Origin: Sphingomonas oleivorans
Lineage (GTDB): Bacteria > Pseudomonadota > Alphaproteobacteria > Sphingomonadales > Sphingomonadaceae
Assembly (NCBI RefSeq): GCF_003050615.1
Contig: NZ_NWBU01000004.1
Coordinates: 868,001 to 932,000 of the forward strand
Reading direction: 5' to 3'
DNA: 64,000 nucleotides
The notes under the pieces were generated by a model that saw only the letters and a program-made list of their open reading frames with translations, was not told the origin of the DNA and did not search any database. Position 1 is the first letter of the stretch. Each line of letters opens with the position of its first letter. The translations under genes and the position numbers were made by a program. Of this stretch, positions 10,082 through 18,394 are shown in pieces.

Positions 10082-10846
10082 TCAGCCGAGCGTCGCGATC
10101 ACCGCATCCAGCAACTCCGGATCCCCGGCGGCGATCACCCGTCCGTCGCTCGTCGCATCGAGCGGACGCCCGGCCCAGTCGCACATCCGCCCGCCCGCGC
10201 CCTCGACCACGGGGACGAGAGCCGCGAAATCATGGAGCTTCAGCCCCGCCTCGACGACGAGATCGAGATGGCCGCTCGCGAGCAGCCCATAATTATGGCA
10301 GTCGCCGCCCCATAATGTGCCCCAGGCCGCCGCGGCGAGCCGACCGAACGCAGCACCATCGGGCGGGCGGAAATAATCGGGCCCGGTCGTCGCAAGATGC
10401 GCTTCGCCCAGCGCGGCGCAGGCCCGCGTCCGCGCGACCGCGCCGTTGAGCAGCGTCGGCCGGCCGGCGGCCCCCACCCATCGGTCGCGCGCAATCGGCT
10501 GGTCGATGACGCCGATCACCGGCCGGCCCCGCTCGAGCAGCGCCACCAGGCAGCCGAAGAGCGGCCGGCCGGCGATGAAGGCGCGCGTGCCATCGATCGG
10601 ATCGATCACCCAGATCCGCTCCGCATCGCCGCGCAGCGTGCCATATTCCTCGCCGATGATGCCGTCCGCCGGGCGCTCGACTTCCAATATGCGACGGATC
10701 GCGGCTTCGGCGGCGCGATCCGCCTGCGTCACCGGCGAAGCATCCGCCTTGGTCTCCATGTCGAAGCGCGCCCGGAAGAAGGGGCGAATCGCCTCGCCCG
10801 CCGCATCGGCGAGCCTTTCCGCGAGAAGAATGTCGTCGTCGGTCAT
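10082..10846 (-). CDS. hisN: Inositol-monophosphatase family phosphatase, probable histidinol-phosphatase
   Basis: This 254-residue Mg-dependent phosphatase has the metal-site motifs GEEYG (65-69), DPIDGT (82-87) and WGGDCHNY (179-186, second Asp182). The last motif, with Cys-His-Asn-Tyr, is typical of HisN-type histidinol-phosphatases that complete histidine synthesis in actinobacteria and alphaproteobacteria. Inositol-phosphatase activity cannot be ruled out. It lies 87 bases downstream of prs, which makes PRPP, the first histidine precursor, so the pairing supports a histidine role by inference. It converges with the AsmA gene, 5 bases apart. Confidence 0.78.
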   Translation of the reverse strand: MTDDDILLAERLADAAGEAIRPFFRARFDMETKADASPVTQADRAAEAAIRRILEVERPADGIIGEEYGTLRGDAERIWVIDPIDGTRAFIAGRPLFGCLVALLERGRPVIGVIDQPIARDRWVGAAGRPTLLNGAVARTRACAALGEAHLATTGPDYFRPPDGAAFGRLAAAAWGTLWGGDCHNYGLLASGHLDLVVEAGLKLHDFAALVPVVEGAGGRMCDWAGRPLDATSDGRVIAAGDPELLDAVIATLG

Positions 10847-10933
10847 GCTGGCGTCATCGGCAAGGAGCGCGCGCGGCGCAAGGCCGTGAATGAGGGCCGG
10901 GCCCTCACCTCCCTTTGCCAGCCGCCCGGAAGC

Positions 10934-11869
10934 TCAGTCGAACAGGCTGGAAACCGAGCTTTCGTCCGCGATGCGCGTGATCGCCTCGGCGAGCAGCGGC
11001 GCGATCGTCAGCAGGCGGATCTTCTTGGCGTCCTTCACCGCATCGGGCGCGCCGATCGAATCGGTGATCACAAGCTCGGTCAGCGCCGATCCCTCGACGC
11101 GCGCCACGGCACCACCCGAAAGCACGCCATGGCTGACATAGGCGACGACGCCCTCCGCGCCTGCCTCGAGCAGCGCCGCAGCCGCGTTGCACAGCGTGCC
11201 CGCCGAATCGACGATATCGTCGACCAGGATGCAGAAGCGCCCGGAGACATCGCCGATGATGTTCATCACCTCCGATTCGCCCGGCCGCTCGCGGCGCTTG
11301 TCGACGATCGCCAGCGGCGCATTGTCCAGCCGCTTGGAAAGGGTGCGGGCACGGACGACGCCGCCCACGTCGGGCGAGACGACCATCAGGTTGCGGCCCG
11401 CGAAACGCGCCTGGATATCCGCCGACATCACCGGCGCGGCATAGAGATTGTCGGTCGGGATATCGAAGAAGCCCTGGATCTGGCCGGCATGGAGATCGAC
11501 CGAAAGCACGCGGTCCGCACCCGCCTTGGTGATCAGGTTCGCCACCAGCTTGGCCGAGATCGGCGTGCGCGGACCGGGCTTCCGATCCTGCCGGGCATAG
11601 CCGAAATAGGGGATGACGGCAGTGATCCGCCGGGCCGAGGCGCGGCGCAGCGCATCGATGCAGATCAGCAATTCCATCAGATTGTCATTGGCCGGATAGC
11701 CGGTCGACTGGATCACGAACACGTCCTCGCCGCGGACATTCTCGTGAATCTCGACGAACACCTCCTCGTCGGCGAAACGGCGGACGCTCGCGTCGGTCAG
11801 CGGCATTTCCAGATATTCGGCTATCGCCCGCGCCAGCGGCAGATTGGAGTTGCCAGTCAGCAGTTTCAT
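10934..11869 (-). CDS. prs: Ribose-phosphate pyrophosphokinase
   Basis: The class I enzyme makes PRPP from ribose 5-phosphate and ATP for purine, pyrimidine, histidine and tryptophan synthesis. The 311 residues contain the ATP-contacting [10 protein letters not shown] (32-41), the flexible catalytic loop KRRERPGE (191-198) and the PRPP-binding motif [10 protein letters not shown] (216-225). The ATG at 11869 (MKLLTGNSN) fits the family; the nine-residue upstream extension starting MAAMLG is less likely. It is divergent from gltX and followed by the hisN-like gene. Confidence 0.96.
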   Translation of the reverse strand: MKLLTGNSNLPLARAIAEYLEMPLTDASVRRFADEEVFVEIHENVRGEDVFVIQSTGYPANDNLMELLICIDALRRASARRITAVIPYFGYARQDRKPGPRTPISAKLVANLITKAGADRVLSVDLHAGQIQGFFDIPTDNLYAAPVMSADIQARFAGRNLMVVSPDVGGVVRARTLSKRLDNAPLAIVDKRRERPGESEVMNIIGDVSGRFCILVDDIVDSAGTLCNAAAALLEAGAEGVVAYVSHGVLSGGAVARVEGSALTELVITDSIGAPDAVKDAKKIRLLTIAPLLAEAITRIADESSVSSLFD

Positions 11870-11983
11870 CGCACGAATTCCCAACATTGCCGCCATAATC
11901 GTCCGCGCGCCTCATAGTGACGGTGGCCGAGGAGGGAAAGGGGGCGGTTGCCGCGCCCGTTTGCGCTGCTACAGGGTCGCGCC

Positions 11984-13318
11984 ATGCCCGTCATCACCCG
12001 CTTCGCGCCTTCGCCCACCGGCCGGCTCCATGTCGGCAACATCCGCGCCGCGCTCCACAACTGGCTCCATGCCCGCCGGCAGGGCGGCCTTTTCCTGCTG
12101 CGCCTCGACGATACGGATGCCGAGCGTTCGACTGCCTTATTCGCCGATTCGATCCGCGCGGACCTCGCCTGGCTAGGCCTCGCGCCCGATGCGGAATATC
12201 GCCAGTCCGATCGCTTCGCGCTTTACGAGGCGCAGTTTCAGAGGCTGGTGGCGAGCGGCCATGTCTATCCCGCCTATGAGACGCAGCAGGAGCTGGACCT
12301 CAAGCGCAAGATCCTCGCCGGACGCGGCCTGCCGCCAATCTATGATCGCGCGGCACTGCGGCTCTCCGACACGGATCGCGTCGCGCTGGAGGCCGAGGGC
12401 CGCCGGCCGCACTGGCGCTTCCGCCTCGATCATGACGCGCCGATCGTCTGGCACGATCTGATTCGGGGCGAGCAGCGGCTCGATCCGAAGCTCCTCTCCG
12501 ATCCCGTCATCCGCCGCGAGGACGGAAGCTGGCTCTATATGCTGCCCAGCGTGATCGACGATATCGACATGGGCGTGACGCATGTCGTGCGCGGCGAGGA
12601 TCATACGACCAATACCGGGCTCCAGCTCCAGATGTTCGCAGCGCTCGGCGCCGTGCCACCCCTCTTCGCGCATGAGGCGCTGCTGACGGGAAGCGAGGGC
12701 AAGCTTTCCAAGCGGCTCGGCTCGCTCGGCTGCGATGCCTTCCGTGGCGAGGGGATCGAGCCCTTGGCGCTCGCCGCCCTGCTTGCGCGCCTCGGCACCA
12801 GCGATCCGGTGGAGCCGGTCGAAAGCATGGCGCCGCTGATCGAGGGCCTCGATTTCGCCCGCTTCGGCCGGGCTCCGGCGCGCTTCGATCTGGACGAGTT
12901 GAAGGCGCTCAACGCCCGCATCATCCATCTCCTGCCCCATGAGGCCGTCGCCGATCGTCTCCCCGCCGGGATGGATGCCGCCGCCTGGGCCGCGATCCGC
13001 CCCAATATCGCGACCGTGGCGGAGGCGGCCGACTGGTGGCGCGTGATCGAAGGGCCGATCGATCCACCGCCCGCGCCGGAGGAGGATCGCGCCTATCTCG
13101 CCATCGCTGCCGAGATCGCCGCCGGCATCGACTGGTCGGCCAATCCCTGGGCGGCGCTCACCGCCGCGCTGAAGGAGAGGAGCGGCCGCAAGGGCAAGCC
13201 CCTCTTCCTCCCGCTCCGCCGCGCACTGACCGGGCTCGACCATGGCCCGGACATGGCCACGCTGCTGCCGCTGATCGGCCGCGAAGGCACGCTGCAACGG
13301 CTGCGGGCAATGGGCTAG
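11984..13318 (+). CDS. gltX: Glutamyl-tRNA synthetase, GltX2-like short form
   Basis: This class I synthetase (444 residues) has the Rossmann motif FAPSPTGRLHVGN (7-19), where HVGN replaces the HIGH signature, the GED motif VVRGEDHTTNTGLQ (201-214) and KLSKR (240-244). A C-terminal helical anticodon domain is present, so it is not the truncated Glu-Q tRNA(Asp) synthetase. Many alpha- and epsilonproteobacteria carry two GluRS; one may charge mainly tRNA-Gln for later amidation. Which role this copy has is not visible. The ATG at 11984 is preferred to an upstream one at 11948, which adds non-family residues. Confidence 0.88.
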   Translation: MPVITRFAPSPTGRLHVGNIRAALHNWLHARRQGGLFLLRLDDTDAERSTALFADSIRADLAWLGLAPDAEYRQSDRFALYEAQFQRLVASGHVYPAYETQQELDLKRKILAGRGLPPIYDRAALRLSDTDRVALEAEGRRPHWRFRLDHDAPIVWHDLIRGEQRLDPKLLSDPVIRREDGSWLYMLPSVIDDIDMGVTHVVRGEDHTTNTGLQLQMFAALGAVPPLFAHEALLTGSEGKLSKRLGSLGCDAFRGEGIEPLALAALLARLGTSDPVEPVESMAPLIEGLDFARFGRAPARFDLDELKALNARIIHLLPHEAVADRLPAGMDAAAWAAIRPNIATVAEAADWWRVIEGPIDPPPAPEEDRAYLAIAAEIAAGIDWSANPWAALTAALKERSGRKGKPLFLPLRRALTGLDHGPDMATLLPLIGREGTLQRLRAMG

Positions 13319-13351
13319 CGCGGCCTCGCCGCCCGCCCTATCTTGGCGGCC

Positions 13352-13669
13352 ATGGCTCTTCCCCGCCCTTCTTCTCCGCGCGCGCTCACCAAGGATCTCC
13401 GCCTTTTCCTGCTCGGCGGGGGGCGGCACAAGATTCTGGTCGCCGTGGCAGCGATATTGATGCCCGTGATCATCGTCCTCGGTTTCATCAAGGATGCGCG
13501 CACCAACATCCTGCCCGGCCGCTCGATCACCTATATTCAGAGCTGGCCCGCCAACCGTTCGGACGAAGAGATCATCGCCCAGCAGAAGATCGATCAGAAG
13601 AAGAAGGAAATAGCGGACGCGAAGCGGCGCGCCGAATGGCAGAGGCTGGCCAAGCAGCTCGGAATGTGA
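13352..13669 (+). CDS. Small single-span membrane protein of unknown function
   Basis: This 105-residue protein has one predicted transmembrane segment (about residues 27-46, KILVAVAAILMPVIIVLGF) after a basic N-terminus, then an extracytoplasmic stretch (PGRSITYIQSWPANRSDEE) and a highly charged helical C-terminus (QQKIDQKKKEIADAKRRAE). No family was recognised. An upstream TTG at 13343 is possible. Its stop overlaps the GTG start proposed for ribD, placing it at the head of the riboflavin cluster, possibly by coincidence. A function in flavin metabolism is not supported by sequence. Confidence 0.7.
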   Translation: MALPRPSSPRALTKDLRLFLLGGGRHKILVAVAAILMPVIIVLGFIKDARTNILPGRSITYIQSWPANRSDEEIIAQQKIDQKKKEIADAKRRAEWQRLAKQLGM

Positions 13670-14649
13670 GCAGGCCCGAGGACGATGCGCGCTGGATGGC
13701 GGCGGCGCTGGCGCTCGGCGCGCGCGGCCGGGGGCGAACCGCGCCCAATCCCAATGTCGGCTGCCTGATCGTCCGCGACGGCCGCGTCATCGGCCGGGGC
13801 TGGACCCAGCCCGGCGGACGCCCCCATGCCGAGGCGATGGCGCTGGAACAGGCCGGCAATGTCGCCGGCGCCACCATCTACGTCACGCTGGAGCCCTGCG
13901 CGCATCGATCGCCGCGCGGGCCCGCCTGCGCCGATCTGCTCGTCGCCGCCCGGCCGGCCCGGATCGTCATGGCGCTCGGCGATCCCGATCCACGCACCGA
14001 CGGGCTGGGCGTGGCCCGGCTGCGCGCGGCAGGAATCGCCGTGACCGAAAATCTCCTCGCCCATGAGGCGGCACGCGGCATGGCGGGCTTTCTCAGCCGG
14101 CAGATGCTCGGCCGGCCGCATGTCACGCTGAAGCTCGCTACCTCGCTCGACGGCCGCATCGCGCTTCCCGACGGGCGCAGCCGCTGGATCACCGGCGCAC
14201 AGGCCCGCGCGCACGCCCATGTCGAGCGCGCCACCACAGATGCGATCCTCGTCGGGCGCGGAACCTATGATGCCGATGCGCCCCGGCTCGACGTCCGCCT
14301 GGCCGGGCTGGAGGGCCGCTCGCCCCGCCGCCTGCTGCTCAGCACCCGCGAGGCGCCCGAAGGCTGGACGGCAATCGCGAGCCCGGAGGCGATCGCAACG
14401 CTTGCCGATGTCGATCATCTGCTGGTCGAGGGCGGTGCCGGCGCCGCCGCCGCCTTTCTGCGCGAGGATCTGGTCGATCGGCTGCTCCTTTATCGCGCGC
14501 CCCTCCTGATCGGCGAAGGACGCGCCGCGATCGGCGATATCGGCCTCCATGACCTAGCCGAAGCGCATGGCCGCTGGCGGCTCGCCGACACGCGAATGCT
14601 TGGCAGCGACCGGCTGGAGGTCTACGAGCGCCAGCGCACAGGCGGATAG
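13666..14649 (+). CDS. ribD: Bifunctional riboflavin deaminase/reductase RibD
   Basis: RibD performs the second and third steps of riboflavin synthesis. The deaminase half has zinc ligands in HAE (54-56) and [14 protein letters not shown] (Cys78, Cys88; the spacing is one residue longer than the PCxHxGRTPPC form). The reductase half starts near residue 146 ([20 protein letters not shown]) and includes WITGAQAR and [10 protein letters not shown]. The GTG at 13666, overlapping the upstream stop, gives 327 residues; an ATG at 13696 would remove ten residues only. The long upstream frame through gltX is a shadow. ribE follows 7 bases later. Confidence 0.93.
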   Translation: MSRPEDDARWMAAALALGARGRGRTAPNPNVGCLIVRDGRVIGRGWTQPGGRPHAEAMALEQAGNVAGATIYVTLEPCAHRSPRGPACADLLVAARPARIVMALGDPDPRTDGLGVARLRAAGIAVTENLLAHEAARGMAGFLSRQMLGRPHVTLKLATSLDGRIALPDGRSRWITGAQARAHAHVERATTDAILVGRGTYDADAPRLDVRLAGLEGRSPRRLLLSTREAPEGWTAIASPEAIATLADVDHLLVEGGAGAAAAFLREDLVDRLLLYRAPLLIGEGRAAIGDIGLHDLAEAHGRWRLADTRMLGSDRLEVYERQRTGG

Positions 14650-14656
14650 GGCTCCC

Positions 14657-15268
14657 ATGTTCACCGGAATCATCACCGACGTCGGCACGATCGAGGCCAT
14701 AGAGCAGCGCGGCGACCTGCGCGCGCGGATCATGACCGCCTATGACACGGGCACGATCGATCTCGGCGCGTCCATCTCCTGTTCGGGCGCCTGCCTGACG
14801 GTGGTGGACAAGGGCCCTGGCTGGTTCGCGGTGGATATCTCCGCCGAAACGGTCGCGCGCACCGCTCCCGGAATCTGGTCCGTCGCCAGCCGCCTCAATC
14901 TCGAACGCGCGCTCAAGGTGGGCGACGAGCTTGGCGGCCATATCGTCACCGGCCATGTCGACGGCATCGGCACGATCGTCTCGGCCCTGCCCGAGGGCGA
15001 TTCCGTCCGCCTCACCATCGCCGTGCCGAAGGTGCTCGCGCCCTATGTCGCGCCCAAGGGCTCGATCGCGCTCGACGGCATCTCGCTCACCGTCAACAGC
15101 GTGGCGGATACGGCCGATGGCGCCGAGATCGGGCTCAACATCATCCCCCACACCGCCGCCATGACGACCTTCGACCGGCTCGAGCCCGGCCGGCCGATCC
15201 ATGTCGAAATCGATGTCCTCGCCCGCTATCTGGGCCGGATGGAGCAGCTCCGCAATGTCGCCCGCTAA
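14657..15268 (+). CDS. ribE: Riboflavin synthase, alpha subunit
   Basis: The enzyme dismutates two 6,7-dimethyl-8-ribityllumazine molecules to riboflavin. The 203-residue product starts [17 protein letters not shown] and holds two lumazine-binding barrels with the repeated motifs [10 protein letters not shown] and [11 protein letters not shown], and [11 protein letters not shown] between them. The start follows the ribD stop by 7 bases, and the end overlaps ribBX by 14 bases, in keeping with a compact rib operon. Confidence 0.96.
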   Translation: MFTGIITDVGTIEAIEQRGDLRARIMTAYDTGTIDLGASISCSGACLTVVDKGPGWFAVDISAETVARTAPGIWSVASRLNLERALKVGDELGGHIVTGHVDGIGTIVSALPEGDSVRLTIAVPKVLAPYVAPKGSIALDGISLTVNSVADTADGAEIGLNIIPHTAAMTTFDRLEPGRPIHVEIDVLARYLGRMEQLRNVAR

Positions 15269-16412
15269 CCCCCTCTCCCGCCTGCGCCACGCCTTTCTTT
15301 CCTCGCCCGAGGAGATTATCGACGAAGCGCGCAACGGCCGGATGTTCATCCTGGTCGACGATGAGGATCGCGAGAATGAAGGCGATCTCGTCATCCCCGC
15401 GCAAATGGCGACGCCGGATGCGATCAATTTCATGGCGAAGCATGGCCGCGGCCTGATCTGCCTCGCGCTCGCCAAGCAGCGCGTCGATCAGCTCGGCCTC
15501 GATCTGATGAGCCGCAACAACGGCACGCGCCACGAAACCGCCTTCACCGTCTCGATCGAGGCGCGCGAGGGCGTCACCACCGGCATTTCGGCGGCCGATC
15601 GCGCGCGGACCATCGCGGTCGCGATCGATGCGTCCAAGGGCCGCGAGCATATCGTAACGCCGGGCCATATCTTCCCGCTGATCGCGCGCGAGGGCGGCGT
15701 GCTGGTGCGCGCCGGCCATACCGAGGCGGCGGTCGACGTGGCGCGGCTGGCCGGGCTCAACCCCTCCGGCGTGATCTGCGAGATCATGAAGGATGACGGG
15801 ACGATGGCGCGGATGGACGATCTCGTCTCCTTCGCCCAGCTCCACAATCTCAAGATCGGCACGATCCGCGACCTGATCGCCTATCGCCGCCGCTACGACC
15901 ATCTCGTCGAAAAGCGCGCGGAACTGCGCTTCACGAGCCGCTGGGGCGGCGAATGGACGGGCATGACCTTCTACAACAAGGCCACCGGCACGGAGCAGGT
16001 GGCGCTGGTGAAGGGCCATATCGATCCCACGAAGCCGACACTCGTACGCATGCACAGCATGTCCACCTTCACCGACCTGTTCGGTGAGATTTCGGAGCGG
16101 TCGAACCTGCTGTCGGGCGCGATGGAGATGATCGGGCAGGAAGGCTCGGGCGTCGTTGTCGTCATCAATCGCCCGATGCAGGGCGATACGCTGAGCAAGG
16201 TGATGGCGGCGCGCGCGGCGGGCACGGCGGTGCGCGAGATTCCCGAGCTCGCGGAGCTGCGCGATTATGGCGTCGGCGCGCAGATCCTGTCGGAACTGGG
16301 CGTGCACGACATGATCCTGCTCACCAATTCGCATCATACGCTGGTGGCGCTCGACGGCTATGGCCTGTCGATCGTCGGCGAGCGGCCGATTCCCGGCGCC
16401 GGAGAAGAATGA
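15255..16412 (+). CDS. ribB: 3,4-Dihydroxy-2-butanone 4-phosphate synthase with degenerate GTP cyclohydrolase II domain (RibBX type)
   Basis: The N-terminal half (residues 1-215) is a complete Rib[12 protein letters not shown] (35-45), the [13 protein letters not shown] region, TPGHIFPL (135-142) and [10 protein letters not shown] (154-163). It makes the four-carbon unit for lumazine. The C-terminal half has the length of RibA but lacks the three zinc cysteines: the stretch aligned to the C-x10-CxC site reads [16 protein letters not shown] (263-278). GTP cyclohydrolase II activity is therefore unlikely. Such RibBX proteins are known in alphaproteobacteria, and a true RibA must be elsewhere. 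It is coupled to ribE upstream and abuts ribH. Confidence 0.93.
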   Translation: MSPANPLSRLRHAFLSSPEEIIDEARNGRMFILVDDEDRENEGDLVIPAQMATPDAINFMAKHGRGLICLALAKQRVDQLGLDLMSRNNGTRHETAFTVSIEAREGVTTGISAADRARTIAVAIDASKGREHIVTPGHIFPLIAREGGVLVRAGHTEAAVDVARLAGLNPSGVICEIMKDDGTMARMDDLVSFAQLHNLKIGTIRDLIAYRRRYDHLVEKRAELRFTSRWGGEWTGMTFYNKATGTEQVALVKGHIDPTKPTLVRMHSMSTFTDLFGEISERSNLLSGAMEMIGQEGSGVVVVINRPMQGDTLSKVMAARAAGTAVREIPELAELRDYGVGAQILSELGVHDMILLTNSHHTLVALDGYGLSIVGERPIPGAGEE

Positions 16413-16832
16413 ATGGCACGTATCCTGATCGTCGAAGCCCGTTTCTACGCCCATCTGAACGATCTGCTGCTCGAGGGCGCCACCGCCGCGATCGAGGAAG
16501 CCGGCCACAAGCATGAGGTGATCACCGTCCCCGGCGCGCTGGAGATTCCGGGCGCGGTGGCGCTTGCCGCCGAGACGGGCCGTTATGACGCCTTCGTCGC
16601 ACTCGGCGTGGTGATCCGCGGCGAAACCTATCATTTCGAGGTGGTGTCGAACGAAAGCGCGCGCGGCCTGATGGCGCTGGCGATGGACGGCATTCCGATC
16701 GGCAACGGCATCCTCACCGTCGAGGACGAAGCCCAGGCGCTCGCCCGCGCGCGCTCGACCGAAAAGGACAAGGGTGGCGAGGCGGCCAAGGCGGCGCTCG
16801 CCATGCTCGCCCTCAAGGAACGCTTCGCCTGA
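16413..16832 (+). CDS. ribH: 6,7-Dimethyl-8-ribityllumazine synthase
   Basis: RibH condenses the dihydroxybutanone phosphate made by the upstream RibB with the pyrimidine from RibD. The 139-residue product has the motifs [14 protein letters not shown] (38-51), [16 protein letters not shown] (64-79, with the catalytic His) and [12 protein letters not shown]. The ATG begins directly after the ribBX stop. It is the last gene of the rib unit and is followed by a strong hairpin. Confidence 0.96.
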   Translation: MARILIVEARFYAHLNDLLLEGATAAIEEAGHKHEVITVPGALEIPGAVALAAETGRYDAFVALGVVIRGETYHFEVVSNESARGLMALAMDGIPIGNGILTVEDEAQALARARSTEKDKGGEAAKAALAMLALKERFA

Positions 16833-16840
16833 TCCGAAAT

Positions 16841-16864
16841 GCCGGGCCGCAGGGACGGCCCGGC
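16841..16864 (+). terminator. Terminator-like hairpin after ribH
   Basis: A perfect 9-bp stem (gccgggccg/cggcccggc) with a 6-base loop begins 9 bases after the ribH stop and is followed by gccttt. It lies between ribH and the convergent gene ending at 16873 and probably serves both. Confidence 0.65.
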
Positions 16865-16872
16865 GCCTTTCC

Positions 16873-17313
16873 TCAGCCGAGCCGAATCCTGCCGGGCGAC
16901 GTTGCGGACGGCTCGGCCAGGCTCAGCGCATCGATCCTGCTCTCCCGCTCGATCCTGCGAAGCAGCGCTGCGAGGATGCGGATCGTATCCGAGCAGAATC
17001 CCACCGAATCCTGCCTGATCCGATCGGGCGTCCACATCGCCATATAGGCACGCAGCCATTCCGAAAATCCGGCCGCGTCCTGCGGCAGGGCGGACGACGC
17101 CTGCCTCACCCGCATGGTCCCGCCGGGCCGGACGCCGGGATAGAGCATCTCATCCTCGTCCGAAAGCTGCGCCAATAGATGCCGGCACAGCTCCCAGCGA
17201 ACGATGGATATCTCGCCGGCGCTCAGCCGTACCGCGGAGACCGATTCGATCAGCCTCTGCGCCAGCGCGCCGAGCTGATCCTGGTCCGAAAGCCGTTCCG
17301 CAATATCCGCCAT
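16873..17313 (-). CDS. Conserved-looking hypothetical protein, faintly hemerythrin-like
   Basis: This 146-residue, mostly helical protein starts MADIAERLSDQDQLG; an upstream ATG at 17358 would add 15 residues. The segment ELCRHLLAQLSDEDEMLYPGV resembles the second helix of HHE hemerythrins (H-x-x-x-E then LYP). However, most of the other iron-ligand histidines of that family are not visible, and the later helix (RIRQDSVGFCSDTIRILAALLRR) has none. It may be a non-iron derivative or a chance similarity. It is divergent from COQ9. Confidence 0.6.
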   Translation of the reverse strand: MADIAERLSDQDQLGALAQRLIESVSAVRLSAGEISIVRWELCRHLLAQLSDEDEMLYPGVRPGGTMRVRQASSALPQDAAGFSEWLRAYMAMWTPDRIRQDSVGFCSDTIRILAALLRRIERESRIDALSLAEPSATSPGRIRLG

Positions 17314-17426
17314 GCGCCCGAGGCTAGGAGCCCAATCGTCAGCAAAGCGTAAATGCATTGCGGTCGTGCCGGCTCGCCCGGCCGATCGGCCCTTGCCTCA
17401 GGCGGCGAGCGGCCTATTCTTTCGCC

Positions 17427-18086
17427 ATGACGACGCCTCAGGACATGACGCTCGACGAGCTGCGCGAGGCGCTCGGCGCCATCCTGCCCACCCATGCGGC
17501 CTTTGACGGCTGGTCCCCGGCCGCGCTCGAAGCCTCCGCCGATCAGCTCGGCGTGCCTGCCGATCGCGCGCGCCTCGCCTTTCCCGGCGGCGCGGTGCAG
17601 ATGATCGACGCCTGGTTCGCCACGATCGACCGGGCGATGGCGGCAGCCTTCCCGCCCGAACGCATCGCCACGATGAAAATCCGCGATCGCATCCGCGCGC
17701 TCGTCCTGTTCCGGATAGAGATGGTCGCTCCGCATCGCGAGGCGCTGCGCCGCGCGCTCGCCATATTGGCGCTGCCCACCAATGTGGCGCAGGCGACAAG
17801 GCTCGGCTGGCGCGCGGCGGATGCGATGTGGCATGGAGCGGGCGACCGCGCAGCCGATTTCGCCTGGTACAGCAAGCGCTTCACGCTTTCCGCCCTCTAT
17901 GCCTCCACGCTCCTCGCCTTTCTCGACGATGAGAGCGAGCATTGGGCGGATACGCGCGCCTTCCTCGATCGCCGCATCGAGGATGTGATGCGATTCGAGC
18001 GGCTCAAGGCGCGGCTGAAGCCGCATCCAGAACGCTATTTCAGCCCCACCCGCTTCCTCGGCCGGCTACGCTATCCGGCGATGTAA
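17427..18086 (+). CDS. COQ9 family ubiquinone-biosynthesis protein
   Basis: COQ9 proteins are TetR-like-fold, lipid-binding partners of the COQ7 hydroxylase in ubiquinone synthesis of eukaryotes and alphaproteobacteria. The 219-residue product starts MTTPQDMTLDELREALGAI and contains FPGGAVQMIDAWF, KIRDRIRALVLFRIEM and the conserved WRAADAMWHGAGDRAADFAWYSKR region (read in two halves), then LSALYASTLLAFLDD. The ATG at 17427 is chosen because upstream residues are low-complexity arginine-rich. feoA lies 71 bases downstream behind its own candidate promoter. Confidence 0.88.
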   Translation: MTTPQDMTLDELREALGAILPTHAAFDGWSPAALEASADQLGVPADRARLAFPGGAVQMIDAWFATIDRAMAAAFPPERIATMKIRDRIRALVLFRIEMVAPHREALRRALAILALPTNVAQATRLGWRAADAMWHGAGDRAADFAWYSKRFTLSALYASTLLAFLDDESEHWADTRAFLDRRIEDVMRFERLKARLKPHPERYFSPTRFLGRLRYPAM

Positions 18087-18109
18087 GCCCGCACTGGCAT
18101 TTCGCTCGC

Positions 18110-18128
18110 GTTATTGATAATCAGTTGC
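18110..18128. promoter_or_regulatory. Candidate Fur box upstream of feoA
   Basis: The 19 bases gttattgataatcagttgc match the Escherichia coli-type Fur consensus at 14 of 19 positions (hand count), with the central GATAAT exact. The site lies 30 bases before the feoA start in a locally AT-rich stretch, where Fur would be expected to repress feoAB under iron sufficiency. Alphaproteobacteria also use RirA or Irr, so the regulator is uncertain. Confidence 0.5.
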
Positions 18129-18157
18129 ACATTGTCCGTCTCATTGGATATGTGCAC

Positions 18158-18394
18158 GTGCGCCTCGATGAACTGCCGCTGCGCCATTTGGCCCAGATTT
18201 CTGCGATTCGCTGGTCCGATCTGCGCGAGGCCGAGGCCCGGCGCCTGCGCGAACTGGGCTTTGACGAAGGCGTGCGGGTAGAGGCGCTTCATCGCGGTCC
18301 TTTCGGGCTCGATCCGATCGCCTGCCGCGTCGGGCGCATGACGATCGCGCTCCGCCGCGCCACTGCCGCTGCGATTCTCGTCGAGGCAGCATGA
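18158..18394 (+). CDS. feoA: Ferrous iron transport protein A
   Basis: FeoA is a small SH3-like cytoplasmic protein working with FeoB. The 78-residue product from GTG 18158 reads MRLDELPLRHLAQISAI and has the family core RRLRELGFDEGVRVEALHRG and IACRVGRMTIALRRATAAAI. A GTG six bases upstream (18152) is an alternative start; no ATG is in frame. It overlaps feoB by four bases (ATGA). Confidence 0.85.
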   Translation: MRLDELPLRHLAQISAIRWSDLREAEARRLRELGFDEGVRVEALHRGPFGLDPIACRVGRMTIALRRATAAAILVEAA

